From positions 1 to 64,000 of the forward strand of contig NZ_QLTA01000006.1 of assembly GCF_003269065.1 (NCBI RefSeq): a stretch of 64,000 bases of DNA. Direction: 5' to 3'. Positions 36,116-44,951 of the stretch are shown here, piece after piece. The stretch is from Paracidovorax anthurii. Lineage in GTDB: Bacteria; Pseudomonadota; Gammaproteobacteria; Burkholderiales; Burkholderiaceae_C. The notes beneath the pieces were generated by a model. The model was not told the DNA's origin. It searched no databases and saw nothing but the letters and a program-made list of their open reading frames with translations. Positions within the stretch are counted from its first letter, which is position 1; each line of letters begins with the position of its first letter. The position numbers and the translations under genes are program-made.

Positions 36116-37076
36116 CGAAGGCAGCGAAGCACTCAAGAGCTACGCTCCCGTCCGGCTGACGCAGGAGCAGAAGCGGGAGCTCGCCACCAAGAAGCCGATG
36201 CGCTTCGTCGTCCAGTTCGCCGTGCTCGCGGCGCTCTATGCCGCGCTGGCCTATGCCGGCCTGCGGGTGGACCACTTCGCGCTGTGGCTTCCGATCTGGA
36301 TCGCGATGGGCGCCATGCTGGGCGGGCTCAACCTGATCGGCCACGAATGCGTGCACTCGTCCTTCTCGGGATCGCGCAGGCTGAACCATCTGGCGGGCGC
36401 CTTCTTCATGGCGACCAACTTCCTCAATTTCACGCTGCACCGCGGCTACCACCTGAAGCACCACGCGCACACCACGCAGGAAGGCGACACCCAGAACGAG
36501 ATCGGCCTCTACGGCTACCGCAGCCGCGCCGAGTACCTCAAGGGCCTGCTGTCCTGGTCCACCATCTTCAACTCCTTTTTCTACAACGAGTGGAAGTACA
36601 GCGTGCTGGCGTTCTTCGGGCGGCGCACCGCGTTCTTCAACACCAAAGAGTCCGACCTGCCCGCCGTGAGGGCGGATTTCGCCGTGATGCTGCTGTGGTG
36701 CGCGGCCGTGGCCGGCTTCACCTGGCAGGCACCGGAAATCGCGGTCAAGACGTTCCTGGTGCCGGTCTGCGTCTTCTTCCCGCTCATCCTCTACCTGATC
36801 AGCCTGCCCGAGCACTACAAGGTCGATTGCGGCAGCAACGCGCTGGAGAACACGCGCACGATCCGCTCGAACTGGCTGGGGCGCCTGGTCTTCTGGAACA
36901 TCAACTACCACACGGCCCACCACGCGTTTCCGTACGTGCCGTTCTACAACCTGCCCAAGGCGCACAAGATCCTCGAGAAGCAGATGAAGTACTGCGAGCC
37001 TTCCTATATCGGCTTCCATCTCAAGGCCTATCGGGACCTGCGCGGCACGCCCGCGGTGAAACGGGAAAGCGCATGA
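36108..37076 (+). CDS. Fatty-acid-desaturase-type membrane diiron enzyme, cluster gene 4
   Basis: 322 residues. Three histidine boxes are intact: GHECVHSS (H79-H83), HRGYHLKHHAHT (111-122) and NINYHTAHHAF (HTAHH at about 268-272). Membrane segments are at about 33-50, 58-78 and 185-225. Members desaturate acyl chains or, as RtxC in rhizobitoxine synthesis, introduce a vinyl double bond into an amino-acid ether. It overlaps gene 3 by 8 bases and gene 5 by 4, so it is tightly coupled with the amino-acid half of the cluster. Substrate undetermined. Confidence 0.87.
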   Translation: MHNEGSEALKSYAPVRLTQEQKRELATKKPMRFVVQFAVLAALYAALAYAGLRVDHFALWLPIWIAMGAMLGGLNLIGHECVHSSFSGSRRLNHLAGAFFMATNFLNFTLHRGYHLKHHAHTTQEGDTQNEIGLYGYRSRAEYLKGLLSWSTIFNSFFYNEWKYSVLAFFGRRTAFFNTKESDLPAVRADFAVMLLWCAAVAGFTWQAPEIAVKTFLVPVCVFFPLILYLISLPEHYKVDCGSNALENTRTIRSNWLGRLVFWNINYHTAHHAFPYVPFYNLPKAHKILEKQMKYCEPSYIGFHLKAYRDLRGTPAVKRESA

Positions 37077-38233
37077 GCAAGGCGATCGATTCCTTCACGG
37101 AGGGGCTGCTGCAGGCCGATGCGCACATCCCCGCGGATTTCCACTTCGTTGCGCCGGACGCGGTGCGGGGCGCCGCGCACGGGTATTCCTCGGTCATCGC
37201 CGGCATCGTGGCCCAGTGCTACGGGCCCGACTATCCGGCGCCCACCCAGGACAGCGCCTACCTCGTCACCGCCCTCGAAAGCGGGTCGCAGACGAGTTGC
37301 GTGTGGTCGATGAACGAGGCGAGCCTGCGGGCCGAACAGTTCGGCACGCTGTCCCTCTACGACGCCGACTTCCCGTTCGGCTCGGGCATCGGCGAGCTGG
37401 GCAAGAGCGGCTCGGCCAGCGACGGCAGCGCCAAGTACGGCTTCGCGCTGTTCCTGCGCCAGTGGCTGGAGACGGCCGGCTCCCGCTACCGCAGCTTCTT
37501 CTGCACCTCGCGCAACTGCAGCAGCCGCGCGGCCCGCGAGGGGCGGGTGCGGGGCGGCGGCGCGGTGCGCTATCTGGTGTCCCACGTGATGAAGATGACG
37601 CAGTGGGGCTATGCCCCCTGGTATCTGATGCCGGACTCCGGGGCCGGGTCGTATGAGCTGCTGGACTTCTTCGTGCGGCTGCCGGGCCCCTTGCACGACG
37701 CGCCCGGCGTCGGGGGGCTGCGGGACATCCACGTCTTCGGCGAGAGCACGGAAGCCTTCATCCGGCAGGTCTTCATCGACAACTGGGGCGCCGCGCCCCG
37801 GCTGGTGCGGCCCGCGGGCGGCTGCGCCCCGGTCCCCGCGGGCTGGCTCCTGCTGGAGGAGGACTACCAGCAGGAGAAGAACCCGGCGAAGCTGGTGGCA
37901 AGCCCGGGGGGCGGCGACTTCCATCGCTCGCTGCACCGGCTGGAGCAGGTGGCCTGCAGCACGCTGACCGTCATCCTGCCGATGACCGAGGCCTACGTGG
38001 GCGCCCAGCGCACGCTGGAGGACAGCGGCTACACCTTCTGCGCGCTGTACCCGCCGCTGGATGCGCAGGGCACGGCGCAGGGCATGTGGTGCCGCCTGAA
38101 CACGGAGCGGCCCCTCATCCTTCCGAAGTACCACGGCAAGCCGGATGGCGCCGGCAGCCCCTGGCTGGCCCGCCATGCCGGGACGCTGGCCGCCGAACTG
38201 CTGGACCGCAGCACCGCGGCCGTCCGTGTCTGA
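37073..38233 (+). CDS. Unrecognised 386-aa protein, cluster gene 5
   Basis: The start overlaps the desaturase stop (ATGA). No family is recognised with confidence. Visible features are soluble character without signal peptide or membrane helices, a Gly/Ser-rich SGSASDGSAKYGF stretch near residue 120, two close cysteines in FFCTSRNCSSR, and a C-terminal third (LTVILPMTEAYVGAQRTLEDSGYTFCALYPP) that vaguely resembles the end of a GNAT-type acyltransferase domain. A transferase joining the amino-acid and acyl parts would suit the context, but that is speculation. A terminator-like hairpin follows its stop. Confidence 0.75.
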   Translation: MSKAIDSFTEGLLQADAHIPADFHFVAPDAVRGAAHGYSSVIAGIVAQCYGPDYPAPTQDSAYLVTALESGSQTSCVWSMNEASLRAEQFGTLSLYDADFPFGSGIGELGKSGSASDGSAKYGFALFLRQWLETAGSRYRSFFCTSRNCSSRAAREGRVRGGGAVRYLVSHVMKMTQWGYAPWYLMPDSGAGSYELLDFFVRLPGPLHDAPGVGGLRDIHVFGESTEAFIRQVFIDNWGAAPRLVRPAGGCAPVPAGWLLLEEDYQQEKNPAKLVASPGGGDFHRSLHRLEQVACSTLTVILPMTEAYVGAQRTLEDSGYTFCALYPPLDAQGTAQGMWCRLNTERPLILPKYHGKPDGAGSPWLARHAGTLAAELLDRSTAAVRV

Positions 38234-38270
38234 GCGCCGCGAGGCGCCGCCCACGCCAGCCCCATGGCGC

Positions 38271-38304
38271 GGGGGTGAATCGACCGTGGCGCCCCCTTTT
38301 TTTT
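38271..38304 (+). terminator. Terminator-like hairpin inside the biosynthetic cluster
   Basis: GGGGGT (38271-38276) and GCCCCC (38291-38296) can pair across a 14-base loop and are followed by eight T residues. It sits in the 89-base gap between genes 5 and 6. If it works, it would lower expression of the downstream acyl-chain genes or act as an attenuator; the long loop makes strength uncertain. Confidence 0.5.
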
Positions 38305-38322
38305 CCGACCGACTGAAGCAGC

Positions 38323-39249
38323 ATGCGAACGAATGACGTCTACTTTGGAGGCTTTCAGCACGAGCTGGGCGAGCAGCGCCCGGTGGAGGAGCTGCCCCAG
38401 CTGATCGAACAGCCCGAGCTGCGGGCCCACATCCTGAGCGGCGGATTCCGCCACTACCGGAAATCGCCGCACGGCCCGGCCGAGCTGGCCTACCGCTGCG
38501 TGCGCAAGCTGCTGGATGCCCGGCCCGCGCTGCAGGAGGGCATCGATCTGGTCATCTACGCGACGCTGACGTTGCGGGACCCGCAGCTCTACAACGAGCA
38601 ACTGGGCGACACGCTGGTCCGCCTGGGGCTGGAGAAGGTCAACGTCGTGGGCCTCTTCTCGTCCGAGTGCGGCAATGCGGTGGGCGCTCTGCAATTGGCC
38701 CAGGGCCTGATCGAGGCGGGCAAGGCGCGGCAGGTGCTTGTCATCGCCACCGACACGTGCCTGGACGAGCGCCAGCGCGTCATCGACGGCAATGTGGTCG
38801 TGAGCGATGGCGCGGCCTGCTTCGTGGTGGACACCGACCCGCGCAACGACTTCCGGCTGCTGGACAGCCTGCAGCGCTCCAACCAGCGGCTGCGGGTGGA
38901 AACCTCCAGCGCGTACTCGCCGAAGTTCCTCAAGCTCTCCACCGATGCGATGAAGGAATGCGTCGAGACGCTGCTGGCCCGCCAGGCGACCGACCGGGCG
39001 TCGATCGATACCTTCCTGACCGGCAACTTCGCGCTGCCGGCGCTGGCGATGTTCAGCTACGTCGCCGGCGTGAAGCGGGAGATCCATTTCTGCCCCGATG
39101 TCGCGGAGGTCGCCCATGCCTATTCCTGCGACATCCCGCTCAACCTCGAACGCCTGCTGGAGCAACGGCGGCCCGCCGCCGGACACCGGGTGCTGTGCCT
39201 GGCCACCGGCAAGAGCAACTGGTTCGCTTCGGTGTTCGTCAAGACCTGA
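38323..39249 (+). CDS. KASIII (FabH)-like thiolase-fold protein with altered active site, cluster gene 6
   Basis: 308 residues. The KASIII fold is recognisable: YATLTLRDP, the nucleophile region FSSECGNAVGALQLA with Cys116, VSDGAACFVV (FabH GDGAGA equivalent) and a C-terminal GKSNWFASVFV. The catalytic His and Asn of FabH are not conserved: the HQAN position reads TGNFA and the GNTSAAS position reads HAYSCD. Decarboxylative condensation is therefore unlikely, and acyl transfer through the Cys (as in CerJ-type KASIII acyltransferases) is more plausible. It may load or offload acyl groups between the carrier proteins and another substrate. Confidence 0.85.
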   Translation: MRTNDVYFGGFQHELGEQRPVEELPQLIEQPELRAHILSGGFRHYRKSPHGPAELAYRCVRKLLDARPALQEGIDLVIYATLTLRDPQLYNEQLGDTLVRLGLEKVNVVGLFSSECGNAVGALQLAQGLIEAGKARQVLVIATDTCLDERQRVIDGNVVVSDGAACFVVDTDPRNDFRLLDSLQRSNQRLRVETSSAYSPKFLKLSTDAMKECVETLLARQATDRASIDTFLTGNFALPALAMFSYVAGVKREIHFCPDVAEVAHAYSCDIPLNLERLLEQRRPAAGHRVLCLATGKSNWFASVFVKT

Positions 39250-39301
39250 GCGCACGGGCCGCCACCGCAAGGGGCGGCCTTCGCCACCCGCCCCGCCCAC
39301 C

Positions 39302-41011
39302 ATGTCCACCCCCCTGAACTCGAAAGCAACGATGACGGCACGCCGAGCAGTAACGCCCACGCTGATGCACTGTCTGCTGGACCGCGAAGCGGCCTGCGAC
39401 GGCAGCGTGGCCTATCGCTTCATCACCCGCGGCGATCTCCAGCCCCTGGAGTGGTCGTACGCCACGCTGGTCGCGCAGGCGAAGCGCCTGGCCGCGGCGC
39501 TGCAGCAGCGGGGGCTGCGCGGGGAGCGGGTGCTGATCCTCTGCGCGGTGGGCGAGGACTACAGCTGCGTTTTCTTCGCCTGTCTGCTGGCCGGGGCCAT
39601 CGCCGTGCCCTGCACGCCGCTGCGGGGCACGCGCCACCGCTCGAAGATCGTCGAGATCGTGAAGAGCTGCGCGCCCCGGCTGGTGGTGTGCGACGAGGCC
39701 TCGATGCGGCCGCTGGCGGAGCTGCTGCAGCCTGCCGGGCTGCAGGGCATCGAGCTGGCCGATCCGGCCCGCCTCGCGGCCGAAGGCCATGCGTGGCAGT
39801 GCCCGGACGTCGCGCCCGGCGATACCGCGCTGCTGCAGTACACCTCGGGCTCCACCAGCGATCCCAAGGGCGTGGTGGTCACGCATGCCAGCATCATGGC
39901 GAACCTCGCGGGCATCGAGACGAAGTTCGGCCTCGGCCCGGATTCGCGCGGCATGGTGTGGCTGCCGCCGTACCACGACATGGGCCTCATCGGCGGTGTC
40001 CTGAGCCCGGTCCACACCGGCTACCCGATCACCCTGCTGTCGCCGCTGCTGTTCATCCAGAAGCCGGGGCGCTGGCTGCAGCTCATCTCGCGCTACGGCA
40101 TCACCGCCAGCGGCGGCCCCAACTTCGGCTACCAGGCGTGCGTGGAGCGCGTGGAAGAGGCCGAATGCGCGGGGCTGGACCTGGGGTCGTGGGAGCTGGC
40201 CTTCAACGGCGCAGAGCGCGTGGACGCGCAGACGCTGGAGCGCTTCACGCGCCGGTTCGCGCCCCATGGCTTCCGCGGCACCGCGCATTACCCGACATAC
40301 GGCATGGCGGAATCGACGCTGATGATCTCCGGCGGCTCCCGCGGCGCGGGCTACCGGGTCCTGCCCGCCATCCCGGGCGGCGGGCACCGGGCGGAGTTCC
40401 GCGATGCGGTGTCGTGCGGCAGCGCCCTGGACGGGCACGAGCTGCTGATCGTCGATCCGGAGTCGCGCCGGCCGGTGGAAGAGGGCGGGATGGGCGAGGT
40501 GTGGGTGCGCGGCCCCAGCGTGGCCGCCGGCTACTGGGGCAACCCCGGCGAGGCCTTCCGCGGCCAGGTGGAGGGCCGGGCGGAGCACTTCCTCCGGACG
40601 GGCGACCTGGGCGTGCTGCGTGGCGGCGAGCTCTACATCCTCGGGCGCATGAAGGAGGTCATCATCGTCCGCGGCGCCAACTTCTTCCCCACCGATCTGG
40701 AAAACGCCATCCGTGGCGCGCACGAGGCGCTCAACCCGGAAGGCGTGGTGGTGTTCTCCCATGCCGGCGAGGCGCAGGAGGAGTCGATCGTCGTCATGGC
40801 CGAGCTGCGCCGCGCCGCCAGGGACACGCCGCCCGAGGCCATCCGGGCCCGCATCACCGCGGCGCTGGTGGGCGAGTTCGACCTGCGCCCGATCGACGTG
40901 GTGCTGCTGCCGTTCGGCGGGGTGCTGCGCACCTCCAGCGGCAAGCCCATGCGCATGAAGATGAAGCAGCTGTATCTCGAGCGCGCCCGGGAGCCCGAAG
41001 CGGTGGCCTAG
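39302..41011 (+). CDS. Fatty acyl-AMP ligase (FAAL), cluster gene 7
   Basis: 569 residues, the typical FAAL length. Adenylation motifs: YTSGSTSDPKGVVVTH near 178-193, WLPPYHDMGLIGG, YPTYGMAESTLM (A5), FLRTGDLGVL (A7) and the terminal lysine motif RTSSGKPMR (A10). The VWLPPYHDMGL and GGPNFGYQAC stretches are hallmarks of FAALs, which adenylate free fatty acids and hand them to a carrier protein rather than to CoA. The partner is likely the carrier protein of gene 11. The start at 39302 has a weak ribosome site; an ATG at 39332 is the alternative. Confidence 0.93.
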   Translation: MSTPLNSKATMTARRAVTPTLMHCLLDREAACDGSVAYRFITRGDLQPLEWSYATLVAQAKRLAAALQQRGLRGERVLILCAVGEDYSCVFFACLLAGAIAVPCTPLRGTRHRSKIVEIVKSCAPRLVVCDEASMRPLAELLQPAGLQGIELADPARLAAEGHAWQCPDVAPGDTALLQYTSGSTSDPKGVVVTHASIMANLAGIETKFGLGPDSRGMVWLPPYHDMGLIGGVLSPVHTGYPITLLSPLLFIQKPGRWLQLISRYGITASGGPNFGYQACVERVEEAECAGLDLGSWELAFNGAERVDAQTLERFTRRFAPHGFRGTAHYPTYGMAESTLMISGGSRGAGYRVLPAIPGGGHRAEFRDAVSCGSALDGHELLIVDPESRRPVEEGGMGEVWVRGPSVAAGYWGNPGEAFRGQVEGRAEHFLRTGDLGVLRGGELYILGRMKEVIIVRGANFFPTDLENAIRGAHEALNPEGVVVFSHAGEAQEESIVVMAELRRAARDTPPEAIRARITAALVGEFDLRPIDVVLLPFGGVLRTSSGKPMRMKMKQLYLERAREPEAVA

Positions 41012-41081
41012 CGCCACGCCACTTTCCAAAAACCACCCTCCGGCCCTTCTGAACCCAGTGGATGCCGCCTGGAATTCTTCG

Positions 41082-42827
41082 ATGAAATACTACATAGGAC
41101 TGGCCTGCACCGGCCACGAGAACGCGCTGGCCATCGTCAACGCGGATGGCGAGATCGTGTTCGCCGAGGCGACCGAGCGGTTCCTGCAGAACAAGCGGGC
41201 GGTGAACACGCCGCCGGACGATCCGCTGCGCATCCCGCGGCTGCTCAAGCAGTACTGCGAGCCCTGCAGTTCCATCGTCGTCGCCAAGACCTGGAGCAGG
41301 GAGGCGCCGCAGAAGATGCGCGCCGATGCCGCGCAGATCCTCAAGGCGCTGGCGGGCGCCGATGCCCAGGCCGACCGCGACTGGATCGCACGGGTCGCCT
41401 TCCATGCCGGGCTGTGCGACAAGCTGATCGAGCCCAACTACAAGCTGGCCGGCACCGGCATCGAGCGCTACTGCGGCCTGCAGGGGCTGGAGCACTCGGT
41501 GCGCAGCTACGAGCACCATCTCACGCATGCGGCCTATGCCTGCTACACCTCGCCGTTCGACGATGCCGTGTGCGCGGTCTTCGACGGCTACGGCGAGGGC
41601 GTGCACAGCAGCTATTTCCACTACCGCGACGGCAGGCTGGAGCCGATCCCGCGCACGAAGTCCGCCCGGGGCCGGTACGGTTCGCTGTCCAGCCTGGGGC
41701 TGTACTACGGCTACACGATCTGCGCGCTGCTGGGCATGGACATCGTCAACGGCGAGGAATGGAAGGTGATGGGGCTGGCGCCCTATGGCGAGCTGAACCC
41801 CGCGTTCCTGGACGTCCTGCGCCGCCACATCTACGTCGATGGCCTCGATCTGGTGATGGACGAGAACGCGGCCGGCACCTACCGCGAGCTGCAGGCGTTC
41901 GCGCGCCGCCCCGGCCAGAGCTACGAGTCGGTGGCCGACATCGCCTACACCGCGCAGCACTACTTCAGCGAGATGATGCTGGAGGTGCTGGCCGGGCTGC
42001 GGAAGCTGGGGCTCTCCGACCGGCTGGTGCTCTCCGGCGGCTGCGCCCTCAACTCCACCTTCAACGGCTGCGTGGCGCCCCGTAGCGGCTTCGGGCAGTT
42101 CTACGTCCCGCCGGCGCCCTCCGACGACGGCAACGCCGTCGGCGCCGCGCTGCTGGCCTATGCCGAGGACGGCGGCACAGTGCCGCGCCGGGCCTTCCAT
42201 TCGCCCTACCTCGGCTCGGCGATCGACGACAAGGAGCTGGAGCCCTTCCTGAAGAACGGCCCGATGCTCGGGCAGGTGCCGGTGCCCCCGGGCGAGCTGT
42301 GCGACTACGTGGCCCGGGAGCTGGCCGCCGGCAAGGTGGTCGGCTGGGTGCAGGGGCGCGCCGAGTTCGGCCCGCGCTCGCTCGGCAACCGCTCCATCCT
42401 GGCCGATGCGCGGCAGGCCTCGATGAAGGAGCGCATCAACGCCATCGTGAAGTTCCGCGAAGGCTTCCGGCCGTTCGCGCCCTCCATCCTGGACGAGTTC
42501 GGCGATCGCTACTTCGAGGACTATTCGGCCACGCCCTACATGGAGAAGACCCTGCGCATCCGCGAGGCCCACCGCGAGGAGATTCCCGCCGTGTGCCACG
42601 CGGACCACACCGGCCGCCTGCAGACCGTGCGCGAGGACTGGAACCCGCGCTTCCACGAGTTGCTGAGCTCCTTCCACGCGCTCACGGGCACCCCGGTGCT
42701 GCTCAACACCAGCCTGAACGTGATGGGCAAGCCCATCGTCCACAGCGCGGCGGACGCGGTCACCGTGTTCCTGTCCACGGGGCTCGACCTGCTGGTGGTC
42801 AACGACCACGTTTTCTCCAAGCCGTAG
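41082..42827 (+). CDS. NodU/CmcH-family O-carbamoyltransferase, cluster gene 8
   Basis: 581 residues from MKYYIGLACTGHENAL. The N-terminal Kae1/YgjD-like domain makes carbamoyl-adenylate from carbamoyl phosphate and ATP: EHHLTHAAYACY near 145, VFDGYGEGVHSS and LVLSGGCALNS near 315. The C-terminal domain carries GRAEFGPRSLGNRSILADAR near 430 and VLLNTSLNVMGKPIV. These enzymes put a carbamoyl group on a hydroxyl of Nod factors or antibiotics. Its presence predicts a carbamate in the product or in an intermediate used as a leaving group. Confidence 0.93.
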   Translation: MKYYIGLACTGHENALAIVNADGEIVFAEATERFLQNKRAVNTPPDDPLRIPRLLKQYCEPCSSIVVAKTWSREAPQKMRADAAQILKALAGADAQADRDWIARVAFHAGLCDKLIEPNYKLAGTGIERYCGLQGLEHSVRSYEHHLTHAAYACYTSPFDDAVCAVFDGYGEGVHSSYFHYRDGRLEPIPRTKSARGRYGSLSSLGLYYGYTICALLGMDIVNGEEWKVMGLAPYGELNPAFLDVLRRHIYVDGLDLVMDENAAGTYRELQAFARRPGQSYESVADIAYTAQHYFSEMMLEVLAGLRKLGLSDRLVLSGGCALNSTFNGCVAPRSGFGQFYVPPAPSDDGNAVGAALLAYAEDGGTVPRRAFHSPYLGSAIDDKELEPFLKNGPMLGQVPVPPGELCDYVARELAAGKVVGWVQGRAEFGPRSLGNRSILADARQASMKERINAIVKFREGFRPFAPSILDEFGDRYFEDYSATPYMEKTLRIREAHREEIPAVCHADHTGRLQTVREDWNPRFHELLSSFHALTGTPVLLNTSLNVMGKPIVHSAADAVTVFLSTGLDLLVVNDHVFSKP

Positions 42828-42849
42828 CGCACGGGGCGGCAAGCAAACC

Positions 42850-44928
42850 ATGAGTGCAATCCTTCCAGCCTCCGCCGCCGGCGCGGGCGACACCTATTCG
42901 GCCCGGGGGCTCGCGTCCATCTCGGAGGCGGCTGCGCCGTCTCCGCGCGAGCTGTGCCGGCGGCTGTGCGACGACGCGGCCTCGGAGTACCGGCTCTACC
43001 TGGCCAAGGCCTGCCTGCGCTTCTTCGACGCCCATCCGCCGCGGACCGGGCGCGGCGCGCCGCGGGCCGAGGTGCTGGCGGGCGCGAGGAACATCGCCGC
43101 ACTGCTGCAGCGCGCCGAGGGGAGCGTCGGGGTCCTGCCGCAACTGCGCTTCCTGGTCTGCGCCAGCGATCGCCTGCTGCTGCACGTGGCCGACGTCCGC
43201 AATTTCTCGCGGCCGCTGATGCACGTGCTCTTCCGGCTGCTGGACGACGGCGACCAGCCGGCGATACGGGCCACGCTCGACGACCATGCCCGCCGCAAGG
43301 GCGCCTGGCTTGGTCCGCAGCACGACCTGCAGGGCTATCTCGCCGAGGAGCCCTTCGACGAGGAGACCTTCCTGGCGGCCTGCATTCCGGCGGCCCTGGG
43401 CACCCTGGCCTGCGAGCGCCTGCCGGAGATCGCCGGCTTCGCCCATGCCCTCTGGCATGCCATGGCGCTGCTGACCCACGGCAGCGACCAGGGCCGGTTC
43501 TACCGCGCCCGCAGCCGGGCGCTGTGGCAGGCGCTGGCCGGCCTGCCGGACGCGGAGGCCGGGCGGGCGCGGCACGGCGCCGTGCTGTTCGGCGCCTGCA
43601 TCGGCCTGCTGGACGACGCCACCCGCGAGAGCGCCGCCCGCGCGGGCCGGCGGGCGGCCGACATCATGGAGCACAAGGCCCGCTTCGCGCTGATCCACCA
43701 CCCGCACGTGATGCTGGCCGGCCGGCGGCTGGTCGAATGGTTCAACGACAGCGAGCACCCGGGTGCGGCCCTGTTGCAGGCGCTCTGGAACTCCCACTGG
43801 ATCCGCCGCGACGGCATCGACGACAGCCCCTTCTTCCGCAACCTGCTGGGCGAGGGCGGAAAGATGCACGGCGTTTTCTCGCGGCCCGAGATCGAGTCGC
43901 TCAAGGCCCACTTCCGGCTGCTGGCCGCCGGCGAGCCGCCGGTGGCGGAGGCCGGTTGTATCGCCCGCTTCGGCGCGTTCCTGGGCCGCGACCGGCAGGC
44001 CGTCCTGGCTGCCGCGCCGGCCGGCGATGGCGGCGACGGCGGCTTCCGCTCGGCCTATGGCGCCATCATCAACGCGGAGTCCCGCCCGGCGGCGATCGAG
44101 GTGGCGCGGCAGGTGCTGGAGCGCATCGGCGCGGAGTTCGCGGCGCTGCGCCCCGGCATGGAGGCGCTGCCGCTGGTGCGCCCCTTCGCCTATGCGCGCG
44201 CCGATTTCGAGCGCCGCATCGAGGACTTCTACTACTTCCAGGCCGAGCAGACGCGCAAGCTCCAGCTCGACCTGTGCGACCTCGGCCTGCAGCGGCTGCA
44301 CGTGGCCTTCGCGCCCTTCGCGCTGGTCGATGGCTGCTGGCTCCGGCATGCCGGCGCGGCCGAGCTGTCCCGCGGCGCCCGGGCGCGGCTGTTCACCATC
44401 TTCGCGGACGAGGTGGGCAACGGGCACCACGAGGCCAACCACGCCAACATCTACCGCCGCCTGCTCGCCGACATGGGCTTCGAGTTCGCCGAGGCCTGGC
44501 AGGAGGCCTTCGCCCAGGACCCGCGCATCCCGGAGCAGGCCTACAAGGTGCCGTCGTTCCTGCTGGCCGTGGGCGTGTGCTCGCAGCAGTACTACCCCGA
44601 GACCCTGGGCATCAACCTGGCGATCGAGATGTCGGGCCTCGACGGCTTCTACGAGGCCATGATCCGCAACCTCGAAAAGCGCGGCCTGCGGGCCGACTTC
44701 TGGCGCGTGCACGTGTCCATCGACAACTTCTCCTCCGGCCACGCGCGCCAGAGCGTCAACGCCATCGCCGAGCACATGGCGTCGGTGCAGGAGCGCTACG
44801 GCAGCGACGTGGCCGACCTGGTGTGGGCCCGCATCTGGACGGGCTTTCTCACCATGATCTACCTGTTCCGCGTCGAGCTGGCCGTGCTGATGTCGGGCGT
44901 GGCATCGGCCACGGCCACCCGGCACTGA
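42850..44928 (+). CDS. Iron-containing redox enzyme, heme-oxygenase-like diiron fold, cluster gene 9
   Basis: 692 residues. The C-terminal ~280 residues match the Haem_oxygenas_2 type: DEVGNGHHEANHANIYRRLL near 520-540 and HVSIDNFSSGHARQSVNAI near 621-640 supply Glu/His/Asp ligands expected for a non-heme diiron site. Relatives (UndA, SznF, BesC, CADD) do oxidative decarboxylation, N-oxygenation or C-C cleavage on amino or fatty acids. The first ~400 residues are an additional helical, Arg/Ala-rich region. A C-terminal hydrophobic segment (FLTMIYLFRVELAVLMSG) completes the protein. It could make a terminal alkene, oxidise nitrogen or cleave a side chain. Confidence 0.82.
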   Translation: MSAILPASAAGAGDTYSARGLASISEAAAPSPRELCRRLCDDAASEYRLYLAKACLRFFDAHPPRTGRGAPRAEVLAGARNIAALLQRAEGSVGVLPQLRFLVCASDRLLLHVADVRNFSRPLMHVLFRLLDDGDQPAIRATLDDHARRKGAWLGPQHDLQGYLAEEPFDEETFLAACIPAALGTLACERLPEIAGFAHALWHAMALLTHGSDQGRFYRARSRALWQALAGLPDAEAGRARHGAVLFGACIGLLDDATRESAARAGRRAADIMEHKARFALIHHPHVMLAGRRLVEWFNDSEHPGAALLQALWNSHWIRRDGIDDSPFFRNLLGEGGKMHGVFSRPEIESLKAHFRLLAAGEPPVAEAGCIARFGAFLGRDRQAVLAAAPAGDGGDGGFRSAYGAIINAESRPAAIEVARQVLERIGAEFAALRPGMEALPLVRPFAYARADFERRIEDFYYFQAEQTRKLQLDLCDLGLQRLHVAFAPFALVDGCWLRHAGAAELSRGARARLFTIFADEVGNGHHEANHANIYRRLLADMGFEFAEAWQEAFAQDPRIPEQAYKVPSFLLAVGVCSQQYYPETLGINLAIEMSGLDGFYEAMIRNLEKRGLRADFWRVHVSIDNFSSGHARQSVNAIAEHMASVQERYGSDVADLVWARIWTGFLTMIYLFRVELAVLMSGVASATATRH

Positions 44929-44951
44929 CCGGCTTTCGAAAGCGCATTCGC

